A stretch of 64,000 nt of DNA, from assembly GCA_963764805.1 (NCBI GenBank), contig CAVXUB010000001.1, positions 434,001 to 498,000 on the forward strand, given 5' to 3'. The number at the start of each line of letters is the position of its first letter. Position 1 is the stretch's first letter. The notes under the pieces are model-generated. The model was given only the letters and a program-made list of their open reading frames with translations. It was not told where the DNA came from and did no database searches. A program made the translations under genes and the position numbers. Source of the DNA: CAVXUB01 sp963764805. Its GTDB lineage: Bacteria; Actinomycetota; Acidimicrobiia; Acidimicrobiales; Bog-793. Positions 54,866-64,000 of the stretch are shown in pieces.

Positions 54866-57219
54866 GAAGACGGGCATCATTCGCATGCGTAGCGCTCACG
54901 GCAGCGATCGTCGCCGCCGCGCCGGCGAGCGCCGGGGCACTCACCCCGCCGAATGCGACTCCTCACGAAGCACAGGTGTCTGCCAAGGCCGGGACCGCCC
55001 AGCGCGCAGGGGCGAGCACGGTACGGCGCGATGCACAGCCGAACCTCAGCTCCACCCCTTCTCCCATCTGGCAGACGAATGGCACGGTGTGGGCACTCGC
55101 CGTCTCCAGCGGAGTCCTCTATGTCGGCGGGAGCTTCACGTCCGTTCGGCCGCCCGGCTCCGCTCCCGGCAATGGCGAGGTCGCACGCAGCTACCTGGCA
55201 GCCTTCGATGCGACTACGGGCGACCTGCTTCCGTTCGCTCCCACCCTGGACGGCCAAGTCCAGTCGCTCGCCGTCTCCCCCGATGGAAGCACCCTTTATG
55301 TGGGCGGAGCCTTTCAACACGCCGACGGCGTTTACCGGCTGAACCTCGCCGCGTTCTCCACCTCCACCGGGAACCTAAGCAGTACATGGGCTCCTCAGGC
55401 CTCTGGGCCGGTCAGCTCGATCGCCGTGTCGCCGGACGGATCCACGATCTACATGGGCGGCGGCTTCATGAAGATCAACGGCCAGGCGAGGGCCTATGCC
55501 GGCGCAGTCGATTCATCCGGCAACCTCCTCCCGTGGGCACCGGCGGTGAACGGTGTCGTGAAGACGATCGCGGTCGCTCCTGACGACTCGCGCGTCCTCC
55601 TCGGCGGCTACTTCAGCGCCATCAACGGCGTCTATCAGCAGGCGATCGGCTCCACCGACCCTGCGACAGGCGTCAGCGATCCGTGGGCGGCCACCATTGA
55701 GCCCAACGAGCAGGGTTGCGTAGCCGCGGTCAAGGACATCGTCATCTCGGGCTCAATAGCCTACGTGGCCTCTGAGGGGACTGGCGGCGGCTGCTTCGAC
55801 GGAGACTTCGCGGCCAACGTGAGTGACGGAACGCTGCAGTGGCAGAGCGATTGCCTCGGCGCCACTCAGGCTGTCGAGGTCGTAGGGAACTGGCTCTACA
55901 AGGCATCTCACGCTCACGACTGTGCCTTTGCGCCCGAGGGTTTCCCGCAGGTGGCGAACCCGGCCGGAGGCTGGGTTCTGCACCACTTGCTCGACCAGTC
56001 GCTCACGGACGGATCCTTAGGACACTGGACTCCCGATTGCAACCAGCCGAACAGCGATGAACCACTAGGTGGCGGCGTGATGACGACCGATGGCACGCAG
56101 CTGTTCATCGGTGGCGACTTCACGACCGTGAACGGTCAGCCACAGCAGGGTCTGACTCGCTTCGGACCAGGGCCCGCGTCGACACCTCCTGGTAGCCCCG
56201 GCGCGCCGACAGTCGTCAGCACGGCTGCAGGTGTCGACTCGGTCAGCTTCACCGGAGTCAGCTCCCCCGATGTCGGCTCCCTCACCTACTCGATCTACCG
56301 CGACGGCGGCACGACGCCGGTCGGCACACTGACCGCCACGTCGTGGCCCTGGGCGCTGCCGTACCTGCACTTCCGTGACTCGGGCCTGACGCCCGGGACC
56401 CAGCACACCTACACGGTGTCGGTCTCGGATGGCACGAACACCTCGGCGATGTCGCCGGCCTCGGCGCCGGTCGTCGTGGCGTCGAGCAACCCTCCCGCCA
56501 GCTACGTCCAGACGGTGCTCTCTTCGCAGCCCTCGGCCATGTGGCAGCTGGACGAGACGTCGGGAAACACGGCCTACGACTCATCGACGCACGGCTACAA
56601 CGGCACCTACGAGCCGGGAACGACCCTCGGGCTGGCGGGGGCGATCTCAGGCACGGGGGCGACTGCCGCAGGCTTCGACGGCCACAAGGGATTCGTGACC
56701 GCCAACACCTCCAGCCTCACCACGCCGTACTTCTCCATCGAGGTGTGGTTCGAGACGACCACCGACACCGGCGGCTTCATCGCCGGCTTCTGCAACCAGC
56801 GGATAGCGATGACGTCGGCCTGCAACCGCAACCTCTACATGATGAACGACGGCCAGGTCGCCTTCGGCGTGTGGAACAAGAAGGCCATCGGCGTCATCAG
56901 CCCCGCTGCCTACAACGACGGGCAGTGGCACTTCGCGGTCGCGACCTTGGGCTCGGGCGGCATGAGTCTCTATGTGGACGGCCAATTGGTCGGCACCAAC
57001 TCGAACACGATCGCCTCCCAGTACAAGGGTTACTGGCGTCTCGGCGGGGCCTCCCTGACCGGATGGAGCCTCGACTACTGGGGCAAGAACAGCCAGGGCA
57101 CGACCGAGCCGAACAGCTTCTTCCTGCCGGGGGAGATCGGTGACTTCGCCGCCTACTCGTCCGCCCTGTCCGCTTCTACCGTCGCGCAACACTACGCCGC
57201 GAACTACTTGAGCCATTGA
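54862..57219 (+). CDS. Secreted beta-propeller, fibronectin III and LamG-like lectin protein
   Basis: 785 residues, intact. A signal peptide (about 1-26, ending APASAGA) precedes a propeller-like region (about 60-430) with at least five blades marked LYVGGSFTSV, LYVGGAFQHADG, IYMGGGFMKING, VLLGGYFSAING and LFIGGDFTTVNG. A fibronectin III-type domain (about 445-535) and a concanavalin A-like/LamG domain (about 550-785, SAMWQLDETSG, FSIEVWFETT, GQWHFAVATLGSGGMSLYVDGQLVG) follow. Such lectin folds bind glycans. It is translationally coupled to pssE, so it probably binds, organises or modifies the polysaccharide made by this operon outside the cell. No catalytic motif is evident. Confidence 0.85.
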   Translation: MRRRASFACVALTAAIVAAAPASAGALTPPNATPHEAQVSAKAGTAQRAGASTVRRDAQPNLSSTPSPIWQTNGTVWALAVSSGVLYVGGSFTSVRPPGSAPGNGEVARSYLAAFDATTGDLLPFAPTLDGQVQSLAVSPDGSTLYVGGAFQHADGVYRLNLAAFSTSTGNLSSTWAPQASGPVSSIAVSPDGSTIYMGGGFMKINGQARAYAGAVDSSGNLLPWAPAVNGVVKTIAVAPDDSRVLLGGYFSAINGVYQQAIGSTDPATGVSDPWAATIEPNEQGCVAAVKDIVISGSIAYVASEGTGGGCFDGDFAANVSDGTLQWQSDCLGATQAVEVVGNWLYKASHAHDCAFAPEGFPQVANPAGGWVLHHLLDQSLTDGSLGHWTPDCNQPNSDEPLGGGVMTTDGTQLFIGGDFTTVNGQPQQGLTRFGPGPASTPPGSPGAPTVVSTAAGVDSVSFTGVSSPDVGSLTYSIYRDGGTTPVGTLTATSWPWALPYLHFRDSGLTPGTQHTYTVSVSDGTNTSAMSPASAPVVVASSNPPASYVQTVLSSQPSAMWQLDETSGNTAYDSSTHGYNGTYEPGTTLGLAGAISGTGATAAGFDGHKGFVTANTSSLTTPYFSIEVWFETTTDTGGFIAGFCNQRIAMTSACNRNLYMMNDGQVAFGVWNKKAIGVISPAAYNDGQWHFAVATLGSGGMSLYVDGQLVGTNSNTIASQYKGYWRLGGASLTGWSLDYWGKNSQGTTEPNSFFLPGEIGDFAAYSSALSASTVAQHYAANYLSH

Positions 57220-57413
57220 GCTTGATCTCGTGCGCTATCCAGGCGAGGAGGAGGCCCGCACCGCTGAGCTGAGCGACCGCCGGGGCTGCCCGTTGGAAAT
57301 CTGCGGGCAACGGAACTCGATGGGGTGCAACTGGCGGGATAATGGTCGCGGCAGAGGTCCAGATGCGAACCGCTGCCCGGGGCAACTCGAAGGGCTATAG
57401 AAGGAAGGTAGCG

Positions 57414-59132
57414 ATGCAGACTCGAGATGCGGTAGGCGAGGACGCGCAAGCGGCGCCCCGATCTGTGGATCTTGGTGACTACTGGCGCGCGGTCCGTCGG
57501 CGGTGGCGGGTGGTGCTCGTTCTCATCGTGATCGGCGCTGCGGCCGGCTACGGCTACGGGCACTTCAAGCACTCGAGCTACACGGCGACGGCACAGGTTC
57601 TGGTGTTGCCGCTCACAGGTTCGCCTTCCAATACGCCGGCCAACCCGAACCTTCTCGTCAACATGGTCACCGAGGAAGCAGTCGTGCAGTCAGGCCCGGT
57701 GGTGGCAGGCGCGGCCAAGCTCATCGGTGGCACCGCGACCGCCGCCAGCCTGGAATCCAACCTCTCCAAGCAACTGTCCGTGAGCAACCCGACGGGCTCG
57801 GACGTTCTGCAGATCACGTGGAAGTCCTCGACATCTGCCGGTGCTCAGAAGGGCGCTAACGCCTTCGCCACCTCGTACTTGCAGTACAGGCACGCCACGC
57901 TGGCAGGCCAGCTCGCCGGTCTGGAGACGGTGCTCGGTAACGAGGTCGCAGCGCTGCAGACGCAGATCACCAAGCTTTCGGGGCAGCTTGCATCCCTCCC
58001 GAACACGGCGCCGGCTCGTCAGGGGTTGGTTGTAAACCTCACTCAAGCGAGCGGACAGTTGACCACCGCGAACGACCAGCTGACACAGCTGAAAACCTAT
58101 AACGACAGCGGTGGCACCGTCCTCGCCGCAGCGCCTCCGCCGCAATCCACCTCCGGGCTCAGCAAGGCAGTAGTTCTCATCCTCGGCGTGCTCATCGGCC
58201 TACTCCTCGGGCTCGTTGTGGCGCTGATCCGTGATGCCGTCGATGATCGGGTGCGAGAAGCCTCGGTGCTCAAGCGGAGGACCGGCGCGCCCGTTCTAGC
58301 GGTCGTGCCCCACTCTCCGCGCCACATGGGCGGCCGCCTGCCGGCACTCGCCACGGTGGATCGGCCAGACGGTAGGGCGGCCGAATCGATCCGCGCCCTT
58401 CGCGCAACGCTCTCAGGGCTCGGTGCAGGCGGCGACGTGCGGACGATACTTGTGACTAGTGCCGATCGCAGCTCATCGGCGAGCCGGTTGGCCGCCGAGC
58501 TCGGCATGGCCTTCGCCGAGGCAGGAAGGCGCAGCGTCGTCGTCGCCGGGAACCTCAGGAGCTCCACCCTGGCCATGCACTTCGACGCCTCCAACGTACG
58601 CGGCCTCGCCAACCTGCTGGGTGGCGAGAAGATCGACGACCGCGACCTGATCACGCCGATCGAACCGAAGCTTGCTCTGATCACTAATGGGCCGCTGTTG
58701 TCTCGCCCGTTGGCGGTCCTCGATTCTCCGGCGATGGAGAAGCTGCTCACGAGGCTGCGCCAGGAGTTTGAGGTCGTGATCATCGACTCGCCACCGGCGG
58801 TGGAGACGGAGGACTGGCTGGCTCTGACAGGATTCGCGGACGGCGTGGTCGTGGTGGCGGGGGAGGGCCGGACGACTGTCCACGTTCTCAACGAGATGCG
58901 CGAACGGATGGAGCAGGTGGGTGGTCGCCTGCTAGGCACGGTCCTGATCAGCAAGCGCGCTGACCGTCCACCGCTTCGCCGCAGCGTTCCCCGCCGCGAA
59001 GGTACCGCCGACACCACCTGGTCCATTCCCACCCTGACTGCTCCCCGGCGGCGCTGGGCGCGAGGTCCTCTCGGCGACCACAACGGTTCCTCGGACGACG
59101 TAACCCAGGATCTGACGCAGACGAGAGCATGA
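57414..59132 (+). CDS. Wzz/Wzc-like polysaccharide co-polymerase with degenerate BY-kinase domain
   Basis: 572 residues from ATG 57414, preceded by AAGGAAGG. The Wzz domain lies between two membrane helices (VVLVLIVIGAAAGYGYGHF near residue 33 and AVVLILGVLIGLLLGLVVAL near residue 255), with a helical periplasmic part between. The C-terminal P-loop-like domain aligns with BY-kinases, but Walker A is replaced (TSADRSSSASRLAAELG, with no G-K-S/T). Walker A' reads VVVAGNLR instead of V-D-x-D-x-R. Only Walker B VVIIDSPP is kept. No tyrosine-rich tail is present. It probably sets chain length as a co-polymerase without kinase activity. The next gene overlaps as ATGA. Confidence 0.88.
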   Translation: MQTRDAVGEDAQAAPRSVDLGDYWRAVRRRWRVVLVLIVIGAAAGYGYGHFKHSSYTATAQVLVLPLTGSPSNTPANPNLLVNMVTEEAVVQSGPVVAGAAKLIGGTATAASLESNLSKQLSVSNPTGSDVLQITWKSSTSAGAQKGANAFATSYLQYRHATLAGQLAGLETVLGNEVAALQTQITKLSGQLASLPNTAPARQGLVVNLTQASGQLTTANDQLTQLKTYNDSGGTVLAAAPPPQSTSGLSKAVVLILGVLIGLLLGLVVALIRDAVDDRVREASVLKRRTGAPVLAVVPHSPRHMGGRLPALATVDRPDGRAAESIRALRATLSGLGAGGDVRTILVTSADRSSSASRLAAELGMAFAEAGRRSVVVAGNLRSSTLAMHFDASNVRGLANLLGGEKIDDRDLITPIEPKLALITNGPLLSRPLAVLDSPAMEKLLTRLRQEFEVVIIDSPPAVETEDWLALTGFADGVVVVAGEGRTTVHVLNEMRERMEQVGGRLLGTVLISKRADRPPLRRSVPRREGTADTTWSIPTLTAPRRRWARGPLGDHNGSSDDVTQDLTQTRA

Positions 59133-60070
59133 CCGTCCAGGTCGTATACATCGGCAGCTCTGGGCGAAGCGGTAGCACTCTCCTCGCGAGGATGCTCGCT
59201 CGGAGCCCCGGGTACCAATCGGTCGGCGAACTCGACTTCCTGTGGGAACGGGGCTTGATCCGGGACGATCGCTGTGGATGCGGTGAGCGGTTCCACGACT
59301 GCCCCTTCTGGAAGGAGGTTGGGTCCGCCGGTTTCGGAGGCTGGGACCAAGTCGACGCCGCAGAGGCTGCTCGCTTGCGGGCATCGGTGGTCCGGCACCG
59401 CAAGTTGCACCGGCTCAGAAGGCTGCGGCCGGAGGCAGAAGGTGCTGCATTGCCCATCTCACGATACGCGGCACTGACGGCGAGGTTGTACAGGGCCGTG
59501 GCCGAAGTGTCCGGGGCTTCCGTCCTCGTGGATTCCTCGAAGCAGGTCGGGCACCTGCTGGTCCTCCGATCCGTACCGGACATCGACGTACGGCTCGTCC
59601 ATCTCGTTCGTCGAAGCCACGGGGTCGCCTATTCGTGGACCAAGCGGGTCCGCAAGCCGGATGTCGGTGACGGGACAGCCTTTATGAGCACACACGCCGC
59701 CTGGTGGAGCATGGGGCTCTGGATGACCGACAACATTTTGCTGGAAGCGATCGCGCGCTCGATCAGGTCGACGGGTGGGCATAGCACCCGTGCCCGCTAC
59801 GAGGATCTCGTCAGCGACCCGAAGGCGGAACTGAGCCGCATCTCCCGTGCCCTCTCGCTGCCCGGCGGCGACTCGCCCGACGTCGGTCAGATTGTGTCGC
59901 TGGAGCTGGAACATTCGCTCTCGGGAAACCCCATGCGCTTCGAGTCCGGAGAGGTGCAGCTGCGCCAGGACGAGGAGTGGCGCACTATGAGCCCCGGTAA
60001 GCGCACAGCCATCTCGCTCGCCACTTGGCCGCTGCTCGCACGATACGGGTACGCGGGCCGGGGCCGATGA
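59129..60070 (+). CDS. Sulfotransferase, PAPS-dependent type
   Basis: 313 residues. The PAPS 5'-phosphosulfate loop is YIGSSGRSGSTLLARMLA at residues 7-24, and the 3'-phosphate segment is VHLVRRSHGVAYSWTKR near residue 150. CGCGERFHDCPFW near residue 50 is a Cys-rich stretch common in bacterial members that act on carbohydrates or lipids. It starts at ATG 59129, overlapping the Wzc-like stop, and ends with overlap into the polymerase-like gene. Its place in the operon suggests that it sulfates the exopolysaccharide repeat unit or its lipid-linked form. Confidence 0.88.
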   Translation: MTVQVVYIGSSGRSGSTLLARMLARSPGYQSVGELDFLWERGLIRDDRCGCGERFHDCPFWKEVGSAGFGGWDQVDAAEAARLRASVVRHRKLHRLRRLRPEAEGAALPISRYAALTARLYRAVAEVSGASVLVDSSKQVGHLLVLRSVPDIDVRLVHLVRRSHGVAYSWTKRVRKPDVGDGTAFMSTHAAWWSMGLWMTDNILLEAIARSIRSTGGHSTRARYEDLVSDPKAELSRISRALSLPGGDSPDVGQIVSLELEHSLSGNPMRFESGEVQLRQDEEWRTMSPGKRTAISLATWPLLARYGYAGRGR

Positions 60071-61434
60071 ACGGCGAGGGCGCCCGCCTCCGGCTGAACG
60101 TGACGTGGCCGCTCACGATTCTGTTCGTCTGCTTCCCGTTCTTCTGGGTGCTCGGGATCAGCTCTTTCCTCCTGCCGCTGCTGCTGTTCCCGATGCTGAT
60201 CGCTCTCATCTACAGCCGCAGGACGCACACACCCGCCGCGCTCGTCCTCTGGCTGGCGTTCATCAGTTGGGCGCTGTTGTCAGGCTTCGAGCTACAGACG
60301 GGTTCGTCGGTCCTGACGTTCTGCTACCGCATATCCCTCTATTTCGGCTCCGCCATCCTCTTCTTGTACGTCTACAACCTGCCCGCCTCCAGCCGCCTCG
60401 ACTCGAAGGTGCTCAAGGTCCTGACCATCTTCTGGATGATCGTCGTGGCGGGCGGGTTCGCCGGCATCATCCTCCGGTCCCACTCCTTCACCCCGCCCAT
60501 CGAACTGCTGTTACCTCACAGCCTGCGCAGCCACCTGTTCGTCCAGGAGCTCGTACAACCCGTCTTTGCCCAAGTGCAGTCCTTCCTCGGCTTTCCCGTC
60601 CCTCGGCCCGCCGCGCCCTTTGCCTACACCAACGAATGGGGCGGCAATATCGCCGCGCTCACTCCTGTCGCCTTCGCCTCCCTGGCAACTGCCGGTCGTG
60701 GACGCTGGCGAACCCTCGTCGTGGTGGTGCTCGCCCTGTCGGTCGTGCCGATGGTCTTCTCGCTCAATCGTGGGATGTTCCTCAGCCTCGGAATCGGCAT
60801 GATGTATGTCACCGTCCGGCTGGCCATGCGCGGCAGGCTGGGGGCGCTGGCGACCCTCCTCGCCGTCTGCGCCTTGGGTGTGGCGATCGTGGCTCTGACG
60901 CCCCTTGGCCACCTACTACTGCAGAGCCTCGGAACCTCTCACGGCCACAGCAACCAGACCCGGCTCAGCCTGGAGCAGCAAGCTGTGACTGGAGTGAACA
61001 AGTCGCCCATGTTCGGCTACGGCGCGCCAAGACCTGCGGTCGGTCAGATCGGTTCCCCGCCCATAGGCACCCAAGGGCAGCTCTGGACAATCCTCTACTC
61101 GAGCGGTTATCCGGCAGCCATCTTCTTCGTCGGGTTCGCGCTCGTCGCCATCTGGCAGACGCGCCGCGCCAAGGGCACAGCCGGGCTCTGGCTGCACTGC
61201 GTGCCATTGATCGCCCTCGCTCAGACACCGGTGTACGGCTGGTTGCCCACGGAGCTTCAAGTGCTGATGGTCGCGCTCGCCCTCGCCTACCGGCGCTGTG
61301 ACGGGTACTCGCCACCTCCCCTGAGGAGTCGCTCCCCGGCGACTGCGGAGCCACTTCCCGGCGCGCCCCCTCCGTCGCCCTGGCCACCCCGCCGGCCGGA
61401 GAAAAGGCGACCGGTCGGGGTGGGCTCGACGTGA
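60067..61434 (+). CDS. O-antigen ligase/polymerase-like membrane protein (Wzy-like)
   Basis: 455 residues with about ten to twelve hydrophobic helices (ILFVCFPFFWVLGISSFLLP through LIALAQTPVYG). The large periplasmic loop between about residues 270 and 350 (HGHSNQTRLSLEQQAVTGVNKSPMFGYGAP) resembles the WaaL/Wzy_C region, in which SPxFGxG is characteristic. A 50-residue Pro/Arg-rich cytoplasmic tail ends the protein. In this operon it most likely polymerises repeat units. It starts at ATG 60067, overlapping the sulfotransferase stop. Confidence 0.85.
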   Translation: MNGEGARLRLNVTWPLTILFVCFPFFWVLGISSFLLPLLLFPMLIALIYSRRTHTPAALVLWLAFISWALLSGFELQTGSSVLTFCYRISLYFGSAILFLYVYNLPASSRLDSKVLKVLTIFWMIVVAGGFAGIILRSHSFTPPIELLLPHSLRSHLFVQELVQPVFAQVQSFLGFPVPRPAAPFAYTNEWGGNIAALTPVAFASLATAGRGRWRTLVVVVLALSVVPMVFSLNRGMFLSLGIGMMYVTVRLAMRGRLGALATLLAVCALGVAIVALTPLGHLLLQSLGTSHGHSNQTRLSLEQQAVTGVNKSPMFGYGAPRPAVGQIGSPPIGTQGQLWTILYSSGYPAAIFFVGFALVAIWQTRRAKGTAGLWLHCVPLIALAQTPVYGWLPTELQVLMVALALAYRRCDGYSPPPLRSRSPATAEPLPGAPPPSPWPPRRPEKRRPVGVGST

Positions 61435-63048
61435 CGGACGTCTCGGCGGAATCGTCAGACGAAGTGTTGCATGGAGAGAGGGAAGTCCCTGGGGATGCCG
61501 GCCGCGTGGCCCGCGGCTCGGTTGTCAACGTTGCCGCACTAACGCTCGGAACCGCTCTCACGTTCTGCCTCACCGTCGCCGTCAGCCGCTGGCTTCAACC
61601 TCGCCGTGCCGGAGCCTTCTTCGAGGTGGTGGCGATTTTCACGATCCTCTCGAACAGTTTTGAACTCGGGGCGGACACTGGGCTCACCCGTTGGATCTCC
61701 CGGGGCCGCGGCAACCGGCACGCTAGGCGACGTGCGGAGGCTGCTGCGGGCGGCCCTCGTGCCGGTAGCCTGCGTCGGCGTAGCAGCGACTATCGCCGTC
61801 TGGCTGACGGCGCCGGAACTGGCTCGCCTGCTGCTGCGGGGGGTTCCTGCCACAACGGCGGTCCAATGTGTCCGCTTGGTAGGGATCTTCGTTCCTCTCG
61901 GTGCGTTGTCCTCTTGCGTCCTGGCGGGCGCCCGGGGCTACGGACGGATGTGGCCCTATCTCGCCGTCGAGGGGCTGGGTAAGCCGGTGTTGCGGATCGC
62001 ACTCGTGATCGCGGCCCTGGCCGGAGGGCTCGACCTGCGCCTGGTCGTGGCTGCCTGGTGCGTGCCGATCGTTCTCGGACTGGTTAGTGCCTCGATGATC
62101 CTCATCGGATTGATCAGGCGAGAGAGCACGGTCGGACTCCCGGTGGCGAGCCCTGCGGACGGGAAGGGGGCCGACGAAGGCTCAGTCGCTCGGGCGTTCT
62201 GGCGCTTTGCCGCTCCGAGAGGCTTCGCCGGCACCTTCCAGGTCATCGTCCTATGGCTCAACGTGCTTCTCGTCGGAGCGATCCTCGGCACAAGAGGCGC
62301 GGGCGTTTACGCAGCCGTCAGCCGCCTCGTGATGATCGGCACCTTCGCCTTGGAGGGCACGAGGCTCGCCATCGGCCCGCAGTTGAGCGCCCTGCTCGCG
62401 AGGGAACAGTCGCGGCGAGCCGCCGAGCTCTACCAAGTGGCGACCCGGTGGTTGATGATTGCCTCTTGGCCGGCCTATGTGATCCTGGCCATCTTCCCGG
62501 CAGTTGCTCTGCGCCTATTCGGTCACGGCTACTCGGAGGGTGCGACCGCCCTGGTCATCCTGGCCCTAGCGATGCTGGTGAATCTCGGCACCGGCAACGT
62601 CACGGTCGTGTTGCTGATGGGCGGTCGGAGCTCCTGGAACCTTCTCAATACCGCTCTCGCCCTGACGGTCGTCGTGAGCTTGAACTTGCTCCTCCTCCCT
62701 CACATCGGTATTGCTGGTGCCGCCGTGGCGTGGGGGGCGAGCATCGTCGTGGACAACCTGGCAGCGGTGATCGAGGTATGGGTCGTGCTGAGGATGTCGC
62801 CGTTCGGTCCTTCTTACGGCGCCGTAGCGGCCGCTGTCGGTGGGTGCTACGGGGTGATCGGCATCACCTGCCGGCTCCTTCTCGGAGACAGTTACGCGGG
62901 GATCGGGTTGGCCTGCGCCGCAGGCACCATGGCTTACGGTGTCCTCGTATATGCCGCCCGGACCCGGCTCGGGACCGCCGAGCTGGTCAATGAATGGCGG
63001 GCGGCCGCCGGCAGGCGTCTGCCCGCAACAAGCGGAAGAGCCGCCTGA
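61431..63048 (+). CDS. Polysaccharide flippase-like membrane protein (Wzx/MATE-type), frameshifted
   Basis: About 538 residues, with some 12-14 membrane helices when restored. The N-terminus has RGSVVNVAALTLGTALTFCLTVAVSRWLQPRRAGAFF, the usual start of polysaccharide biosynthesis flippases. The frame changes near 61705, between DTGLTRWISRG and GTLGDVRRLLRAAL. Further features are FRFAAPRGF-like WRFAAPRGFAGTFQVIVLW and the paired C-terminal helix set ALALTVVVSLNLLLLPHIGIAGAAVAWG. It should flip lipid-linked repeat units to the outer face for the Wzy-like polymerase. It starts at GTG 61431, overlapping the previous stop. Confidence 0.87.
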
Positions 63049-64000
63049 TGGCCGAGCGCCGGCACCCACTCAGCGCCCGCTCTTTGGCAAAGAACGCCTT
63101 ACGCCATTACGGCAACCTCACCTCCGACTGGCGGTCGCTGCCCGACTTCGCCATCATCGGCGCCAAGCGGGGCGGCACTACCTCCCTCTACAACTACCTG
63201 CTCGAACACCGTTCGGTCATGCCCCTGTTTCCGGGGCTGCAGCGTCTGAAGGGCGTGCACTACTTCGACTCGGAGTACTGGAGGGGCGGAGACTGGTACC
63301 GCTCCCACTTCCCGCTCGCGGTCCGCGGCCGGCATCTGCGCCAGCCCCTCGACGGGCGGACCGTGTCGGGCGAGGCGAGCCCCTACTACCTCTTCCATCC
63401 GCTCGCCGCCGGTCGACTCGCTGCAGAGGTGCCGGACATCAAGCTCGTCGTGATGCTGCGTGATCCCGTCGAGCGAGCCTGGTCTCACTACAAGGAGCGC
63501 GTGCGCAACGGCGGGGAGGATCTCTCGTTCGAGGAAGCCCTCGACGTCGAGGGCGGCCGCCTCGAGGGGGAGGTCGACAGGATCCTCGGTGAGCCGGGAT
63601 ATCGCAGCTATGCCCACGAGAACCACTCGTACGTGACCCAGGGTCGCTACAGCGAGATGTTGGAGCGATGGTTCTCGCTGTTCGACCGCGAGCAGTTCTT
63701 CATCGCCGCCAGCGAGGACTTCTACCGGGATCCGGACAAGATGGCGAACGAGGTGTGGTCGTTCCTCGGGCTACCTGGAGCGACGCTTCGCAGCCGCCAG
63801 CGCCACAACTACCATCCGGCGCCTGATCTCGAGCCTCAGACGCGTGCCAGACTGAGCGACGTGGCGGCCGAGGAGCAGGCGGCGCTGGAGGAGCTGCTCG
63901 GCCGGCGGCTTCCATGGCCCTACTCGCGCTCGGCGACTGTCACCGGACGAACGCCAAAGAAGTTGCCGCGCCTGGCTGACCCTGGCGACAGCGAGGAGCG
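63048..64000 (+). CDS. Sulfotransferase, heparan sulfate N-/O-sulfotransferase type, 3' end outside window
   Basis: 317 residues are visible with no stop before the window end. ATG 63048 shares one base with the flippase stop (TGATG). The 5'-PSB motif IIGAKRGGTTSLYNYL is near residue 36, and the 3'-PB motif VVMLRDPVERAWSHYKE near residue 140. SYVTQGRYSEMLERWF and FIAASEDFYRDPDKMANEVWSFLGL are typical of carbohydrate sulfotransferases. It is only distantly similar to the other sulfotransferase at 59.1-60.1 kb, so the operon probably sulfates two positions or two sugars. Confidence 0.88.
   Translation, partial: MAERRHPLSARSLAKNALRHYGNLTSDWRSLPDFAIIGAKRGGTTSLYNYLLEHRSVMPLFPGLQRLKGVHYFDSEYWRGGDWYRSHFPLAVRGRHLRQPLDGRTVSGEASPYYLFHPLAAGRLAAEVPDIKLVVMLRDPVERAWSHYKERVRNGGEDLSFEEALDVEGGRLEGEVDRILGEPGYRSYAHENHSYVTQGRYSEMLERWFSLFDREQFFIAASEDFYRDPDKMANEVWSFLGLPGATLRSRQRHNYHPAPDLEPQTRARLSDVAAEEQAALEELLGRRLPWPYSRSATVTGRTPKKLPRLADPGDSEE

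Overview
The window is high-GC, densely packed DNA from an actinobacterium. The evidence is a pth-rplY-prs-glmU / mfd-mazG-eno-ftsB / DUF501-ppx block of the kind mycobacteria carry, an Rpf-type muralytic enzyme, CTC-type L25 and many start/stop-overlapping genes. Gene content (form II molybdenum hydroxylase, MurL/MurD2, several acyl-CoA and sarcosine-type oxidoreductases) fits a deep-branching aerobic lineage such as Acidimicrobiia, but this is inference. No rRNA, tRNA, CRISPR array, transposase or integrase was seen.

Layout. 1-3.2 kb: end of a polysaccharide glycosyltransferase cluster (+). 3.3-6.3 kb (-): mocA-like, coxG, DUF501, ppx. 6.4-7.5 kb (+): a secreted Rpf-domain protein. 7.6-14.5 kb (-): a complete molybdenum hydroxylase operon coxL-S-M-D-E plus two XdhC/CoxI proteins. 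14.6-26.5 kb (-): housekeeping block glmU, prs, rplY, pth, mfd, SurA-like lipoprotein, mazG, eno, ftsB, with an Rrf2-type regulator facing the other way. 26.5-34.5 kb (+): acyl-CoA dehydrogenase, methyltransferase, M20 peptidase, marR-MFS pair, ECF sigma/anti-sigma pair and an FAD amine oxidase. 34.5-43.9 kb: glycogen phosphorylase, ADP-ribosylglycohydrolase, FAD-linked oxidase, then a peptidoglycan operon (small membrane protein, pgeF, murL, murD2) and an FMN hydroxy-acid dehydrogenase. 44-50.4 kb: secreted repeat protein, FKBP lipoprotein, FAD-GcvT dehydrogenase, membrane protein. 50.8-64 kb (+): a long translationally coupled exopolysaccharide operon with initiating transferase, kinase-fold protein, PssD/PssE, secreted beta-propeller/lectin protein, Wzz/Wzc-like protein, two sulfotransferases, polymerase-like and flippase-like proteins.

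How it fits together. Most of the window serves the cell envelope: precursor synthesis (glmU, murD2, murL), peptidoglycan editing and remodelling (pgeF, rpf), division (ftsB), and a Wzx/Wzy-type, probably sulfated, exopolysaccharide. The molybdenum hydroxylase operon sits inside an otherwise conserved housekeeping block, between ftsB and DUF501-ppx.

Caveat. More than twenty otherwise well-conserved genes contain one or more single-base frameshifts, concentrated at 18.7-26.5 kb (mfd, prs, glmU). Because essential genes are hit, these are most likely uncorrected sequencing or assembly indels, not pseudogenes. For such genes the full reconstructed span is given and the break points are stated.
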